A DNA stretch of 64,000 nucleotides, from positions 1 through 64,000 of the forward strand of contig NW_027472011.1 in NCBI RefSeq assembly GCF_965638725.1, given 5' to 3'. Positions 40,690 to 53,038 of the stretch are shown here, one piece after another. A model generated the notes under the pieces. The model had not been told where the DNA came from. It made no database searches and worked only from the letters and a program-made list of their open reading frames with translations. Position 1 is the first letter of the stretch. Every line of letters starts with the position of its first letter. The DNA comes from Aptenodytes patagonicus (Eukaryota > Chordata > Aves > Sphenisciformes > Spheniscidae). The position numbers were made by a program, and so were the translations under genes.

Positions 40690-42137
40690 CTGGCTGCTGC
40701 GGGGGAAAGGGACGGTCGGGCACGGTGCTCCCGGCCAGCCAGCTCGGAGCTGCCCACGGGCCCCAGCAGGCACCGTGACTTGTCAGGGCCCCAGTTTATT
40801 TTGGGTGCGCTTTAACCGTTTCCGCAAAATTGGTTGAGAAAATCCCGCCCCAGTGCGCGTGGCCTCAGCCAGCCCGGCTGTGCCGCAGCACGGCCCGTGG
40901 CCGGGCGTCTGCTCTGCCCGGGGCTTGTCTGGGGTCAGTGAACTGCGCGGTGCCGGTTTCGGTTTCGCTTGGCTTCGTGCGCCGGCATGGTGGTTTACCC
41001 CCCGGGGGAAATCCCACCGCGACCAGAGGGGACTAACCAGCACGGTTCACTGCGGCACCGCGAACCCGCCGGCAGAGCGGAGGAGGGAGCGGGACAAACA
41101 AACTACCCCAGCAGCCCCCTCACCAAGGGGGACGCCCCAAACGTCCCGGCAGGCGGGTCGGGCACCGGCAGCCGGCCGCGGCGGCACCGAGGCCGGGAGA
41201 ACACGGCGCCAGGAAAGGGGCAAGGTGCTGGGAAGCTGGGGAGAAGCGTTAATCGCGGTGCTAATTGGGACTGGCGACACTTGGGTAGCGGCGCTGCGTT
41301 AGCATCCCTGCAGTCGGACGAGAAACGAGGGGCCGTATCTCGACGAGACGACGAAAGCGTCGGCCGGACTAACGCCGAATCCCGGTCCCTGGATCCGTAA
41401 ACTCGGGGAAGACGCCCCGGTGCAGCCAGCGGGCCGGGGAGAGGTTAACGGGGCCGGGGAGGGCTTCGGACGTCCCGGTAATTGGGGAGGCTCCCGAGGA
41501 CCCGAGAAAGGCAGAGATCGGCCCTGCCCCGCGAGGGGACCGGGAGAAGACCCCCCCGGGAAGCCGCACTCCGGGCGCGCAACGGGCGAACGTGTGCCGG
41601 GAGCAGCCGGCACCGATGGACGGCGGGCAAAACCCCCCCACCCCCCCCCGCCCCCTCCAGCCGGTGGACGGCCACGGTGAGCGGGGCAAGGCGGGAGGGC
41701 GGGGGGACGCGTCGCACCGTCCTCACCTTAGCAGAGCCCTGGACGCGGCCTCCCGGCGGCAAACCGGCGAGATGCGGGCGAGCTTCGGGGGCAACGGGGG
41801 CGGGAAATTCTCCCGGGCTGCCGGGACCGGAGCGTTGTCACCCCACGGGATCCCTCCCGGGATCCCCACCCGCAGGGATCCACAGCGGGGCCGGTCGCCG
41901 CCAGCCCGCCGCCTGCTCCGCAACCCCCCGCCCCCGTCGGCGTGGGGCTGCCGGCCGGGCCGACCCGGTGCAGGAGGGGACGGACCCGTCCCTCCGGCGG
42001 CACCGGGCCGGGGGGGGGGGGGGGGGGGAGGCAGGCCCCTCTCCGTGGCACCGGGGCCTGGGCCGCCGCCGGGACCAGCCCTCCCGGCTCCCGCGGGCAC
42101 CGGGCCTGGGCCGCTGCCGGGCCGGGACCACTTACCG
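40690..42137 (-). other. Intron 1 of the LRR gene
   Basis: Sequence between the putative 5' non-coding exon (donor at 42,137-42,136) and the first coding exon. It is GC-rich with no repeats of note and no supported coding exon on either strand. Confidence 0.5.
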
Positions 42138-42720
42138 GCGGCTCCGCGTCCCGTCCCGCTTCTTCTTCCTCCTCCTCCTTCCTCCTCCTCCCGCCCGGCC
42201 CGGCCCAGCCCGGCTCGGCCCGGCCCCACCTCCCCGGCGGGCGGGACCCGGCCCCGCCGTTACAGGCGCCGGCGGCCCCGCCCTGCCGGGCCACAAGGCG
42301 CTCCCCCCGCCAGGCCGCCCCGCCGCGCTGCGGCCCGGCCCGGTCCCCGCCGGGACCGGGCAGAGCCCGCTCCGCCTCCCCTCGCCGGCGCCGGGGGCCC
42401 GGCCCGCCCCGCCGCCCTCCTGTCCCTCTCTCCCCCGCCATAGCGTGCCCTCCCGTACAGCGCCCGGCCGGCTTCGCTCCCCTCGCTGCGCATGCGCGCT
42501 GCCGGGAGGCCCCCTTCCGCCCTTCTTGCCCCCCGGGTGCTGCCCCGTGGCGGTGCCTGACGCCAAGCTCGGCCGGCGGCGCGGCCGGGCGGTGAGGCGG
42601 GGCGCGAAGGGCAGCCCGGAGGGGCCTGGAGGGGGCCTCGCGGGCGGGCGGGGGCCGCTGCCTTCCGAGAGCGGGAGCCGGTGAGCGGCGCTGGGGAGCG
42701 GCCGGGCGGCAGGTACCGGG
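42138..42720. promoter_or_regulatory. CpG island with NRF1 site, likely start of the LRR gene and possibly of a + transcript
   Basis: CpG-dense sequence with a perfect NRF1 palindrome (TGCGCATGCGC near 42,487) and several GC boxes. On - the strong donor CCG|GTAAGTG (42,137-42,136) closes a first exon. On + a good donor (GGAGCCG|GTGAGC) lies near 42,680, so the island may be bidirectional, though I find no coding exon downstream on +. Confidence 0.55.
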
Positions 42721-43019
42721 CGCGGCCTCGGCCGGGCGGGGGCCCCCCCTTCGGGGGTGGGGGCCGGGGCTCCTGACGCGGGGAGGGAATTCCCTCCGCC
42801 CCGGTGCGTGTGTATTTGGGGGTGGGGTTGAGGTGCCGTGTCGGTGCCGGGGTGCGGAGCGTCCCCCCCCCCTCCGTGGGGGTGTGTGTGAGGGGTGGTC
42901 GGTGCTTGGGTGGCGGGGGTGTGGCCCCCCCCCCCCGTGGGGTGTGTGTGTGGTTGGGGTTGGTGCTGGGGGGGGGATGGACACACACGTTCCCTCCCCT
43001 GGGCTGGGGGCGCTCCCCC

Positions 43020-43285
43020 ACTGGAGCGGAGGCCGAAGGTCGGTGCTGGGGGACCCCCGGCCCCGTGGGGTGTCTGTCGGGGGAGGGCGGTGCTGGGGGA
43101 CCCCCGCCCCCGTGGGGTGTCTGTCGGGGGAGGGCGGTGCTGGGGGACCCCCGCCCCCGTGGGGTGTCTGTCGGGGGAGGGCGGTGCTGGGGGACCCCCG
43201 GCCCCGTGGGGTGTCTGTCGGGGGAGGGCGGTGCTGGGGGACCCCCGCCCCCGTGGGGTGGCTGTCCGGGGGCTGGGGGACCCCT
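43020..43285. repeat. ~48-bp tandem repeat (five to six copies)
   Basis: Copies of GTGCTGGGGGACCCCCGCCC followed by CCGTGGGGTGTCTGTCGGGGGAGGGCG. Weaker relatives (CCCCCGTGGGGTGTGTGTG) extend back to about 42,860. Confidence 0.9.
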
Positions 43286-44081
43286 ACCCCCACGGGGGGG
43301 GGGGGGGGGGCTGTCAGGGGGCGGTCGGTGCTGGGTGGGAGCACTCGCAGGTACGGAGCAGGGCTCGGTCCAGGCTCTGCTGCTCCCCCCCCCCCCCCCC
43401 CCCCCGTGGGGTAGCTCAAGGCTCCCCATTGCCTGGGCCCCCACCACCGCAGAGGCAGGGAGCAGCTCTGCGGGGAGGGGGGCGCGCCTGCCCCGGTGGG
43501 CGCTGAGCCCCCCGCCCCGGCGTAGCCGGGGGGGGTCCCTGCTGCCAGCACCGTGCTCGCACAGGCAGCGCGGGTCTCGCAGCGGTGCTGCCCGCGGCCT
43601 CGCTGCAGGCAGAATCTCTGTTCCCCTTCTCCGCCCTGGAGCCCCCCCGGGCCCCTCGGTGGGCTGCAGCGCGGGCGGGGGAGGCTGGGCAGCCATTTGC
43701 AGTGGCACAAGCACCTACGGCCGTGACAGCATTGCCCAGCGGCGGGGGGCTGGGCGGTTTGGAGGAAGGAAACCTTTGCAGGTAACGGCCTCGAGACCAG
43801 CGACTAAGCACGCGAGCCCTCTGTAGAAACAAAGATTCTGTTTTATGCAGCTATTTCCAGCAGCAAACGTAAAGACAGACGGGAGCAGGTCCGAGAGGCC
43901 AGCGTGCCTTGAGGAACGTCACAGAAGCAGAGCTCTCTGCGTTCAGAGACACTCGCATTAAACACTTTTTTTTTTTTTTTTTTTGGGGGGTGGTGGTGGT
44001 GGAAAGTAAGCGTCGTCTTTCACTTTGATCAGCTGCTGTTTGTAGCGACAGGTTTTGGGGTTTGTTTCCAGTGTAATTCAC

Positions 44082-44197
44082 CTTTTTCCTCAGTGTGGTG
44101 CTGGAAACCTTCAGTCCGTCTGAGAGGCGGCGGCTGGCTTCCTTGCGCGGGGTGTGGCGGAACAGTTTCGCAACGGGCTGGTGCGGGATGAGGGAAT
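44082..44197 (-). other. Candidate internal coding exon (unidentified)
   Basis: On the minus strand TTTTCTTCCTACGGTGCAG is a good acceptor, and 116 nt later AAAAAG|GTGAAT is a fair donor. One frame is open throughout and reads a basic peptide containing LIPHQPVAKLFRHTPRKEAS and ending TTLRKK. I do not recognise it and found no matching neighbouring exon. It could be a chance open frame. Confidence 0.25.
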
Positions 44198-44344
44198 CTG
44201 CACCGTAGGAAGAAAATAACACAGTCACTCTGGATTGCCTGCGGAAACTCCTCTGCTAGTACAGTAAAGACAGAACTCGTTTTGCGGTCGTAACGGCGTT
44301 AGCTTTAAACGTTCGCCGAGCTGTAGCTTCTTGAGTGGTTAAAC

Positions 44345-44519
44345 ATTGGAAGAGGCTGCCCAGGGAAGTGGTGGAGTCCCCACCCCTGGAGGTATTTAAA
44401 AGACGTGTAGATGAGGCGCTTAGGGCCATGGTGTAGTGGGCATGGTGGTGTTGGGTCGACGGTGGGACTCGATGGTCTTAGAGGTCTTTTCCAACCTCAA
44501 TGATTCTATGATTCTATTC
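44345..44519 (+). mobile_element. CR1 LINE 3'-end fragment (plus orientation)
   Basis: Begins GGAAGAGGCTGCCCAGGGAA, continues through GTGGTGTTGGGTCGACGGTG and GACTCGATGGTCTTAGAGG, and ends with CCAACCTCAATGATTCTATG plus the ATTCTATG-type octamer repeat. It is 5'-truncated. Confidence 0.95.
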
Positions 44520-47500
44520 TTGTTTGTGAAACACGAGAAGAATCTCGCTTCCGAGCAGAGCGTGGTTTCCACCCCTTCCCGGCAGAAGCTGTTCTGACCT
44601 GCGAAGGTTTCCGTGCTGGGGGACGGGAAGTGCGTGCAGAGAACCTGCATCTTCCCCATCCGGACGGGATTTTGGTTCTAAATTAAAGCTTGAGCCAAAA
44701 CGTTACTAGAAATGAAGAGAAGATTTAAAAAATAGCATTTAGGAAGGACCGTGAGTTGCACAAGCTGAAGGGGTCAGCTATTGGGTTGGAAAAACTTGGA
44801 TTTGGAGGAGGGGCGGGAACGACTCAGCCTTTGGATAATTGATAAGTGGGCTAATTTGCACGTGTGCATGATGGCTGTTTAGTGGCCAAGAAGGAAAGCA
44901 GAATTGTTACGGCCAGATATTTTCTTTCATCTAGTCTAGCGAAGGTACGGTATAGCTCTTCTGGCTAAGAATTCTGTCTGTTGGGTACATGAGAGTGCAA
45001 ACTGGAGCCCGCAGTTAGTCAGCAGAATATTTGAATAATCAAATTAAGACTGGGCCACGTACCTCGGTTTGTAGTCCGTGATGTTGTAGGTTGTGTGTGA
45101 AGAGCTGCGTGTCTGCCCGCGTAGAACACTGGCACTCAGCGTTGCTGTGTTTAATCAGTATCTCGAATTTTTCCGATCAGCGCGTTCGCTTTTGCGTTCG
45201 AAGGAATTAATTCTCTCCTCTGCAACGCGAGGGACGCGAGCCCCGCGTTTGGACACAGCTGGAACGCTCGTCCCGAGCGTACCGTGGCTGCGGCGGTACT
45301 GCCTCGCTCCGCGCCGCTGGCACTGCCGTGGTGCGGCCCCACGCCTGCGGTGGCCTTGTGCTGGGGCGGCGGACGGCGGCGGACGGCCCCGTGCCCCCGG
45401 CAGTGCAGAGAGGTGGATACGGAAAGGGAGAGAGCCGTGTCTTTGCTCCAGGGGTACAGCGGTGCTCCAAGAGGGTGCGAACCCTCGGAGGGGAGACCGG
45501 TCCCGGCGCTGCCGTGTTCCCTTCCCGGAGGCACCAGCGTGGCACCCGGAGGCACCCTCTTCCCTTCTCGCCAGCGCCGCTGCCCCCTCCGCCAGCCTCC
45601 CCCAGAGGAGCTTCCCAAAACATTTGCCGGGTGCGTGTGAGCTGAGGGCCTGCGCCGGGCTTTCGCTATCGGATGGGCCTTTTACCGCGCCGAGGCGGTA
45701 AGTTTCGGGTGGTGACGTGTTGCAGCTGAGCCGTCTGGGGGTCGTCCCCTCCGGCTGCACCCAGCGGCTCTGCCAGACGCGAGCCTCTACGGATTCTAAA
45801 CCTCTTCTCGATAAAGCAAGTCTGTCTTTGTGGCTTTGCTGACAATAGACTGTGTCAGTAGATCGCGGCTGGTTTCACAGACGGGTTAAGCTCCTGCAAC
45901 GTGCGTCAAGCGAAACCTCTCTGCGCGTAGACTCGTCGCATTCTGCAGCGTTGCAGAGGCGAGCACGGAACTCGGCACAGCGCTTTTTGTTTTCCCTTTT
46001 TGTTGACAAAAACCTCCCGGTCCCTTCGTGTTCGGCACAAGAGGTTCCCTGCGCCTGCCCGGTGGCGCTCGCTGACATTAGCCATTGACTTCACCAGGGA
46101 GGGCTGGTCTTTAAATAGGATGCGGGTGTTATGTTTGGGTTTGGTTTTGGGTTGGTTTTTTTTTTTTTAAGATCTTGTCAAGGTCTCGCCGTGTGACCTT
46201 GGACCAATTTCTTCTTTCCTTCTCTTTCTCCCTCGGTTCCCGAACGTGAAGCTGAGACTGCCTGTGACCTACTTCTCAGGCGCTCGGGAGGGGGTTCTGC
46301 TAAATTGAACGCAAGGCGCTTTTAAGTTCCTTTGAAATGTCTGAGGGGGAGCAACGAGCAATTTTTATTTGTCTGTTTTTAACAGAAGGGAGGCTTCGGG
46401 AGCTACAGCAGTGGGAGCTGAGGCTTTCCTTCGGGTGTCGTGTTGTACTGACGCACCGTAAAGCCCCAAATCCCAAGCGGGACGTGCGGAAGCTGCATCG
46501 TGTGGGCTGTTGCACCCGTTCCTAAGGAGTTTGCAAGTCTGTCTTGTTTGTTTGAAAAATACCTAAAGGATGCAGAACAGTAGGGCAGAAGATGGACGGT
46601 AAACACGCAGGGGCTGTCGTAGCTAGGCACGCGGCTCTTCAGCTTGATCTTCCCCTCGGCACAATGAGGAATGCCCTTCTGCCGGGTTGGTTTTTACGGA
46701 TTGTGAAATGGCTCGCAGCTAGTGCCACCACAGAGCGGTGAGAGGTGGCGGCGTGCCTCGCTGTGGGTGCCCTCAGCTACCTGCCCTCTGAGGGGAAGGG
46801 GGGCTTGCTGGCCAGGAATTCCGTAACAAGTGGAGAAGTTCGTTAAGGACGATACTTGCTCAGGAAAGAAAGCGAAGGCAGCTGTAGAGATGCTGAAATG
46901 CACCAGCTGCTTTTCCAGCAGTTGATCAAAGTCTCACAAGGAATAAACGGTTTTGGTTGCTCTCAGTCTTTGAGCAGCAACGCAGAGCGGGCGTATATTT
47001 AAATCAGCTTTTCCTGGTACACGTAAACCCAGCGGAGGCTAAATGACATAGACGCACCGATGGCTGGGACTCGGTGGCGGTGGAAGGGTGCTCAGCTGTG
47101 AAATAATGAATGAATCGTTTCGATGGAGATGAGCTAAAATCGACTGACCTCCTCCTGCTACCGGGGAGCCGGGGCTGGTCCGCAGCATCCTTCGCTTGTC
47201 AGTCCGTTGCCGTGGTTACCGCCTCACGGCAGTGCTGCTGCTGTATCAATTGCAATCCGGCGAGTCGCGGTTTTAGCTAAAAAGAAAATCATTAAATTTG
47301 TGGTGTAAGAAACGTCAACCGGAGCGTGCTGCCGCGTCCTGGAGCGGCGGCTGCCTGGCTTGGCTGCGGCTGCAGTGGTGCAGCTGTGCAGGGCGCAGGC
47401 TCGCAGCGCCCGCCCGCCGGGTCCTAGTGCCTTGGATCGATCCTCGCTTGGGAAATCGGGGTGGGCGCCCTGCGGCGAGCACGGCGCCGGGCTCGGGCGA

Positions 47501-50500
47501 CGGCTGCGTCCCCTCCTCCAGCGGCCCCGGGGCTGGCGTCTGGTCGGGTTGCACCGGACACCCGCTTCCGACGGCTTGTTTTTAAATAGGCGAGGGGTCC
47601 GGAAAACTTTCTCCTGGCGCTTGGGCGGCGGCGTGGCCGGCGGCAGGAGAGCTGCTGTCGTGTCCCGGGTGCCGTGCCAAGCACCGGGGCGCGGGGGCAC
47701 GAGGTTTGGGTGCGTTCTGCTTTCTCATCCAAGGTGTCGCCTGTCCCTGCAAGCCCCGTCTCTTATCGTCAGGCAGTCGTGGTTCAGGCACCAAAACGCC
47801 TTGGTTTATGTTGTTTGCGAGCGACACAGGCTAAGGTGCTTCATTTTAGGTGGTGAACGCCTCTGACGGAGGGAGGGTTGCGTGGCGCTGCGTGGTCAAG
47901 CGCCTGCATTTACTGCGGTCTGCAGCAGCCCCAGCTGCGGGCGAGAACCTTCCTGTGCTGTAGGCGTACGGGGACAGGACGAGCGATACTCCGTGCTCCG
48001 AAAAGATCACGGTCTAAATATAAAATGGGACACGGGCACGTGGAAAGCATGAAGAATTTATGGGGCGGTACTGGTCAGCGTGGTGGGCTTCAGTCTCGCT
48101 ATAACGGCACAGTATCTGTCATTCCTTATTGGATGTCATTGCAAAGAAGAACTTTAATTAAGGTTTTTAATGGCTCAGCAGATTTTTCTCTGTATTATTG
48201 GCCTCAAATGGGTGGCTCTTGGGAGACAGAACTAAGATTGTACTCCTACTAGCAGTGCTGGAGCAGGAGCTGGAGTTGAGATTTGCTCTGGCTCTTGCAC
48301 CAGCTACAGGGCTAAGATTTGCCTTTCGTGCGCCTGCCCGTAGCGCTGAACAGCGTCGACGTTCGTAACCCAGAACAAACTTGGAAGAGGAGGGAGCTGG
48401 TACAGGTATAACTGGGCAGATCAAGTTCTCCTTGCAGTCCTTCCACTTCTCGGGCGAGAACAGAAAAGAACCCAGGCTGACTTTCAGGTCACCTGGGGGA
48501 GTATGCATAGCTTAGAGTTTAATTAAAAAAGTCTTAAACTTGGCAAACTCGGTCTGGATTTATATTGGCACAATACAGACAGAACCCTGAAGTGTCGTTT
48601 TTAGAATTTACTTTCTGAACAGAGGTTTGGTGGAAGACTAAGCTGCTTATAAATCAAAAAGAAGCTTTGCTGAAGCAATTTCATGGGGAAATGTGTGTGT
48701 ATATATTAAAAAAAAAAATATATAAAAATACACTAAGATGGCATTTTCCTCTTCCTAAATAAATAGCGGGGGGTTTTCTGAAGTTTTTTAAACTTCCTGC
48801 TCAGTTTTCTTAAACTGAATAAGCTGTTAGTGTTGAAGCTACTTGCCGTGTGGACCGTTTCTTATCCCGGATTTCAGCAAAAAGTCTGAAGGTTTTAAAC
48901 TGAGTATTCCTTGCCCTTTTTATGATAGTTTATCTGTAATGGTGAGTATCGCTTCGAGAGTTTGGGCAGCTGCCAGGCAATCATTGTGGGTCCTAATAAA
49001 GCTATGGCTGCGAACGGCCTGCGGGGTGGCCGGGGTCCCTGGGGAGGAAGGGCGGTGCGGCACCGGTGACGTTCCCGTAAGGGCTGATGCGTGGAGATCC
49101 GTTAACGTTTGCCGCTTTTTTTTTTGCAGGTGAATGAAGATTGCCCCAAACTCGGGCAAGAACGACCTTGGTGTGTGAAGTATGCCCCGAGCTGATCTAG
49201 TTCAGTCCCCCGTGCGGCTACACGTCTCCTGAGATCCCCTGAATTGGGTTTGTGAACAAACACACAGGCAGCTTTTACGGTACGTGTTATTGCCTAGAAA
49301 ATTCCTAAATGCCTGAGAAGGGGCAGCGCTGGGGTTACGGCTCGCTGCCCTCGTCCCTTCCCTGGAGTGCCGGCCCCTGCCCAACGCACCACCTTTGCCT
49401 GTCCTTGTCCTTGCTCTCGAGTCTTGTCTTTTCAGCACCAAGGGTGCAAGGAGGTCTGCTAGAACCGTCCCTGCTAGGGGCGCACAGTGCCCTTTTATGA
49501 CAAGAGATTTTCATGTCGGTACTCTGAGAGGTGAGGTTGGGTCCAGAGGCACCTGGATAATCTGCTTGCCCAGCAGCTGATGTTGCTTGGGAATAAACTA
49601 CGCCCGTGCTCCGTCAGAGGCCTGGGGTTCATCGCGTGCCGTTGTGAGACGAACGGGGCAGGAGCTGCCCTGAGCGCAGCTGGGGATCGGGCAGTACGAG
49701 GTGAGACCGTGGTCTGTCTTAAGGCTGACATTTCCTATGATTTGCTAAACTAAATTCGTTAAAGGATGTTAAAACAGTAAATTTATTTCAGAGCTTTAAC
49801 GTGAATCGGATAATTGGGTATGTTTTTGTGGGAAAGGGGATGCGGTGGCTTCTGGTAGCTGTGGCAGCCTCTGGAAGTGCCAGGAAGATTTATTCATCTT
49901 AGGTATTTTGTTTGGTTGGAACAGCAGTTCATCCAAAAATGACGGTGTCTGAGTTTGGGGAAAAAACTAAATTGTTTTCCTCTCTGTAGAGCAGGCTTTG
50001 GGCCGAAATCTACTGGCTCTACAGAGGCTGCAGCAGCCAACAGCCAGCTTCACCTTACGGATGTTTTTCTTGTTTGCGCCGATTGCTCAGGACTGTCTCA
50101 AAGTGCTTTAATTACGTGTGTATGTAATACGTAGATAAGCTCTACGTATCCCCGTGTAATGCAGTTTCAGTTAACTAATAAAGCTACTGTCTAACCTTGG
50201 CTTCTTGTCTTTCCGTCAAGTTTTAATTTTCATCCAAAGTCCGCGTAGTAAATGAGGAATGAGAACGGAAAATGGTGAACGGTGCTGCCTAACTGTTAGG
50301 CCATGAAATGGTGCCTCCTTGAGGGTGTCGATATCGTATCCTCCTGGTCGGCAAAGCAGTGATTTTAACGCTCAGCCTACATCTCTTCACAAACTCATTT
50401 TCAAAGGCTCTTGCTTTTTTCTTTATGCTTACTTCAGTGTGGGTTTAGGAAATCTCAACGCAAAGGGCTGGAGTTGCTACGTTTTACGTCCTTGTTGTGG

Positions 50501-52728
50501 TCTGGGGCTGTAAAGACCCTCCAACGCTGCAGCCGAGCAGCCCCCACCTCCTGACCACGGAGTTCCAGCTGTGAGGGTGGGAGGAGGAGGATGGGGAGGC
50601 GCAGTGCCTTCGGGCAGACCACAGACCCGCCGGTAGAGTGGGGAGAAGCAGGGGTCCGGGCTCGGAGACGTGTCCTCCGTCGTCGTGTGGGTATGGGAAG
50701 CTGGGGTCCCTGAGCGGGAGGGAGCGCAGAGCCCTCGCGTGCTGCGGGGACGGTGGTCCCCGGGTGGGCTGGGATCCTGGCAAGCCCGCTCCAGCAGCGT
50801 GCGTTGGCTCCCAGCGTGGTGCTCCCGGCCGGCCGGCAGCCGCAGCAGGAGGGGAGGGCGGCAGCGGCTGCTCCCCCGGGGCCCCGCGGGCTCCGGGTGC
50901 TGGGCTCCGGCGCTTTCGGGTGCTGGGCTCCGGCGCTTTCGGGCGCTGCTGTCGGGATCTCTTTCCTGCGTCTTGCCCTCGGAGGGAACAAGCGTTTCTT
51001 GCCGCTGTCGCAGCTTTTCCCTGGCGGCCGCCTGGCCGCTGGCTTTGGGGAACAGCCGGTTAGGGTGGCTGGGGGGGTGCTGAAGTTCGGCATCTCTCGA
51101 GGGCAGGTGTCTTTGGGCGGCAGAGGTGCTCCGTCGGCACCACGTGCGGGTGGCTCTGCTCTCGTTCTCGACCTGTTTCAATAGCTGTAGGATTTCTGCG
51201 TTCCGTGGGAAGCTTTCAAGGGGCTCTGGTGGAGCATCGCTGGCAGTCGTTGCCGTCTGCCATAGTTCCAGCCCTTCTGTAGCGCTGCGTGTTTTAAGAG
51301 GCTCTTCTGAAAATGAAGGCAGGTTCCAGCCTTGGCACTGTAGTGACGAGGAGGGAGTGTGCTCTGATCGCTGTGAGCTTGCCCATGCTACAGCAAGTAG
51401 CTTGAATGTTCTCTAATGTTTTAATTTAGCTTGAAGTGACCTGAAATTGAGGCTTCTTCCCTTTTCTTTGTTTGCAGCTTTTGTATAGGCTGTGGAGGCT
51501 TAAAATTGTCATGGACTTATTGTCCTTGGGGTTAATCACAGGCTTGTTTTTAACGTAAGATGTTTTCAAGTTTTGCATAACTGTTTTTAGATTTCCAGTG
51601 AAACTATAACGAGTCCCTAATTGGATATTAGAAATTCAGTATGTGTTCTTACTGGAAATACCTCCCTTGCATACTCCTTCGCGTTGCTTCATTCACCCGG
51701 GTTTGATTTCCATCACTGCTGCGTTTGTGGGTGACACTGTGGGGAAATGGGGCAATTTGATGTAAGTTCGTTCACGGATGCCGGCGGCGGGAGCTCAGGC
51801 GGGTCTGCGGTGCCCCACCGCCTGCCGGTCATTAGGGTACCGGCTGCTGAGCTGACTGGTGGAGCAGGCTCTGTGGGGACGCTTCGGGGGGAAGAATTGT
51901 GTGTGCATGTGGGGAAAAATTCCCTTGCGCTTCAGGTTTAACGTGGAAAACTCTAGGACTGGGGAGGAGGGAGAAATTAGCCGTGTAGCATTTGTAATTT
52001 TCTTTTTAAATGAGAAAATACTCTTCCAGCTACAGCTGGTCTTGCTGGGAGGAAAGCCTTCCTGATATTCACTAGTTTTTTGCTTGTTTCAGCATATATC
52101 CTGTTATTCCTAGGGCTCTGCAGGAAGAACAGCGGTAAGTTCCCGTCCCTTGAGAGCGGGCAGTGTCCCATGTCACCCGTTCCCAGGCCGCTGCAGGACT
52201 GTTCCCCCTTCTGCACTTTCTAAAGTCCCTGTGAAATTCTGTGGCTGTTTCCCAGATTTCTTCGTACTTAGAGGAAGGGTTTCTTTTAACTTGACTTCCC
52301 TGTTTGTCGTTCCAGCCCCTCCTTTGAATGTAAACACCGCCGTCGCCCTGCTGGGGTTAGCAGCCTTCAAATATTTGTGCAAGGTGGCTGTGCCCTCTGT
52401 TTGGCCAAGGGCTGTGTCCACAGTTCTCGCGCGTCTCGTGCCGCAGCCAGCTGTTCCTCTGCCTCTGCCCCAGCCTCCGAGGCCCAGAGGTCACGCAGGA
52501 ACGCAGAAAAAACCTTTGCTATTTAGATTCCAGATTTCCTGAGTCTGTCCCGTGCCTTGAACCTTTTTCCCCTCGTATTAAACTAAACGTGGGAAAGCAG
52601 CCCGAATCAGCGCTTCCCCCGGGGCTCCTCCCATCCCCCAACACCATTAACAGGTTTCTCTTCGTACCGGGGGCGCAGCTCCGAGTTACCCTGCGATCGT
52701 CCCATCCCACGCAGGTGCTGATCTGCTG

Positions 52729-53038
52729 ACCCCCGCGGCGGGCAGCCCCTGTGGTGGGTGACCCCCCCGCGGCGGGCAACCCCCCCGCGGCGGGCAGCCC
52801 CTGTGGTGGGTGACCCCCCGCGGCGGGCAGCCCCTATGGCGGGCAATCCCCCCTGTGGCGGGCGACCCCCTGTGGCGGGCGACCCCCTGTGGCGGGCACC
52901 CCCCCTGTGGCGGGCGACCCCTGTGGCGGGCGACCCCTGTGGCGGGCACCCCCCCCGTGGCGGGCGACCCCTGTGGTGGGCAACCCCTGTGGTGGGCACC
53001 CCCCCCGTGGCGGGCAACCCCCCCGCGGCGGGCGACCC
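52729..53038. repeat. ~18-bp minisatellite (GTGGCGGGCGACCCC units)
   Basis: About 17 copies of a GGCGGGCRACCCCYGYGG-type unit, with CACCCCCCC variants interspersed. Confidence 0.85.

Noticed and set aside
43966-43984. T18 run considered as the A-tail of a processed retrocopy on the minus strand
   Set aside because: No poly(A) hexamer, no target-site duplication and no recognisable parent gene beside it.
49134-49195. Possible + strand terminal exon after a strong T-rich acceptor, with a short in-frame peptide ending in TGA
   Set aside because: Only about 22 codons, no recognisable family and no upstream coding partner, so chance is likely.
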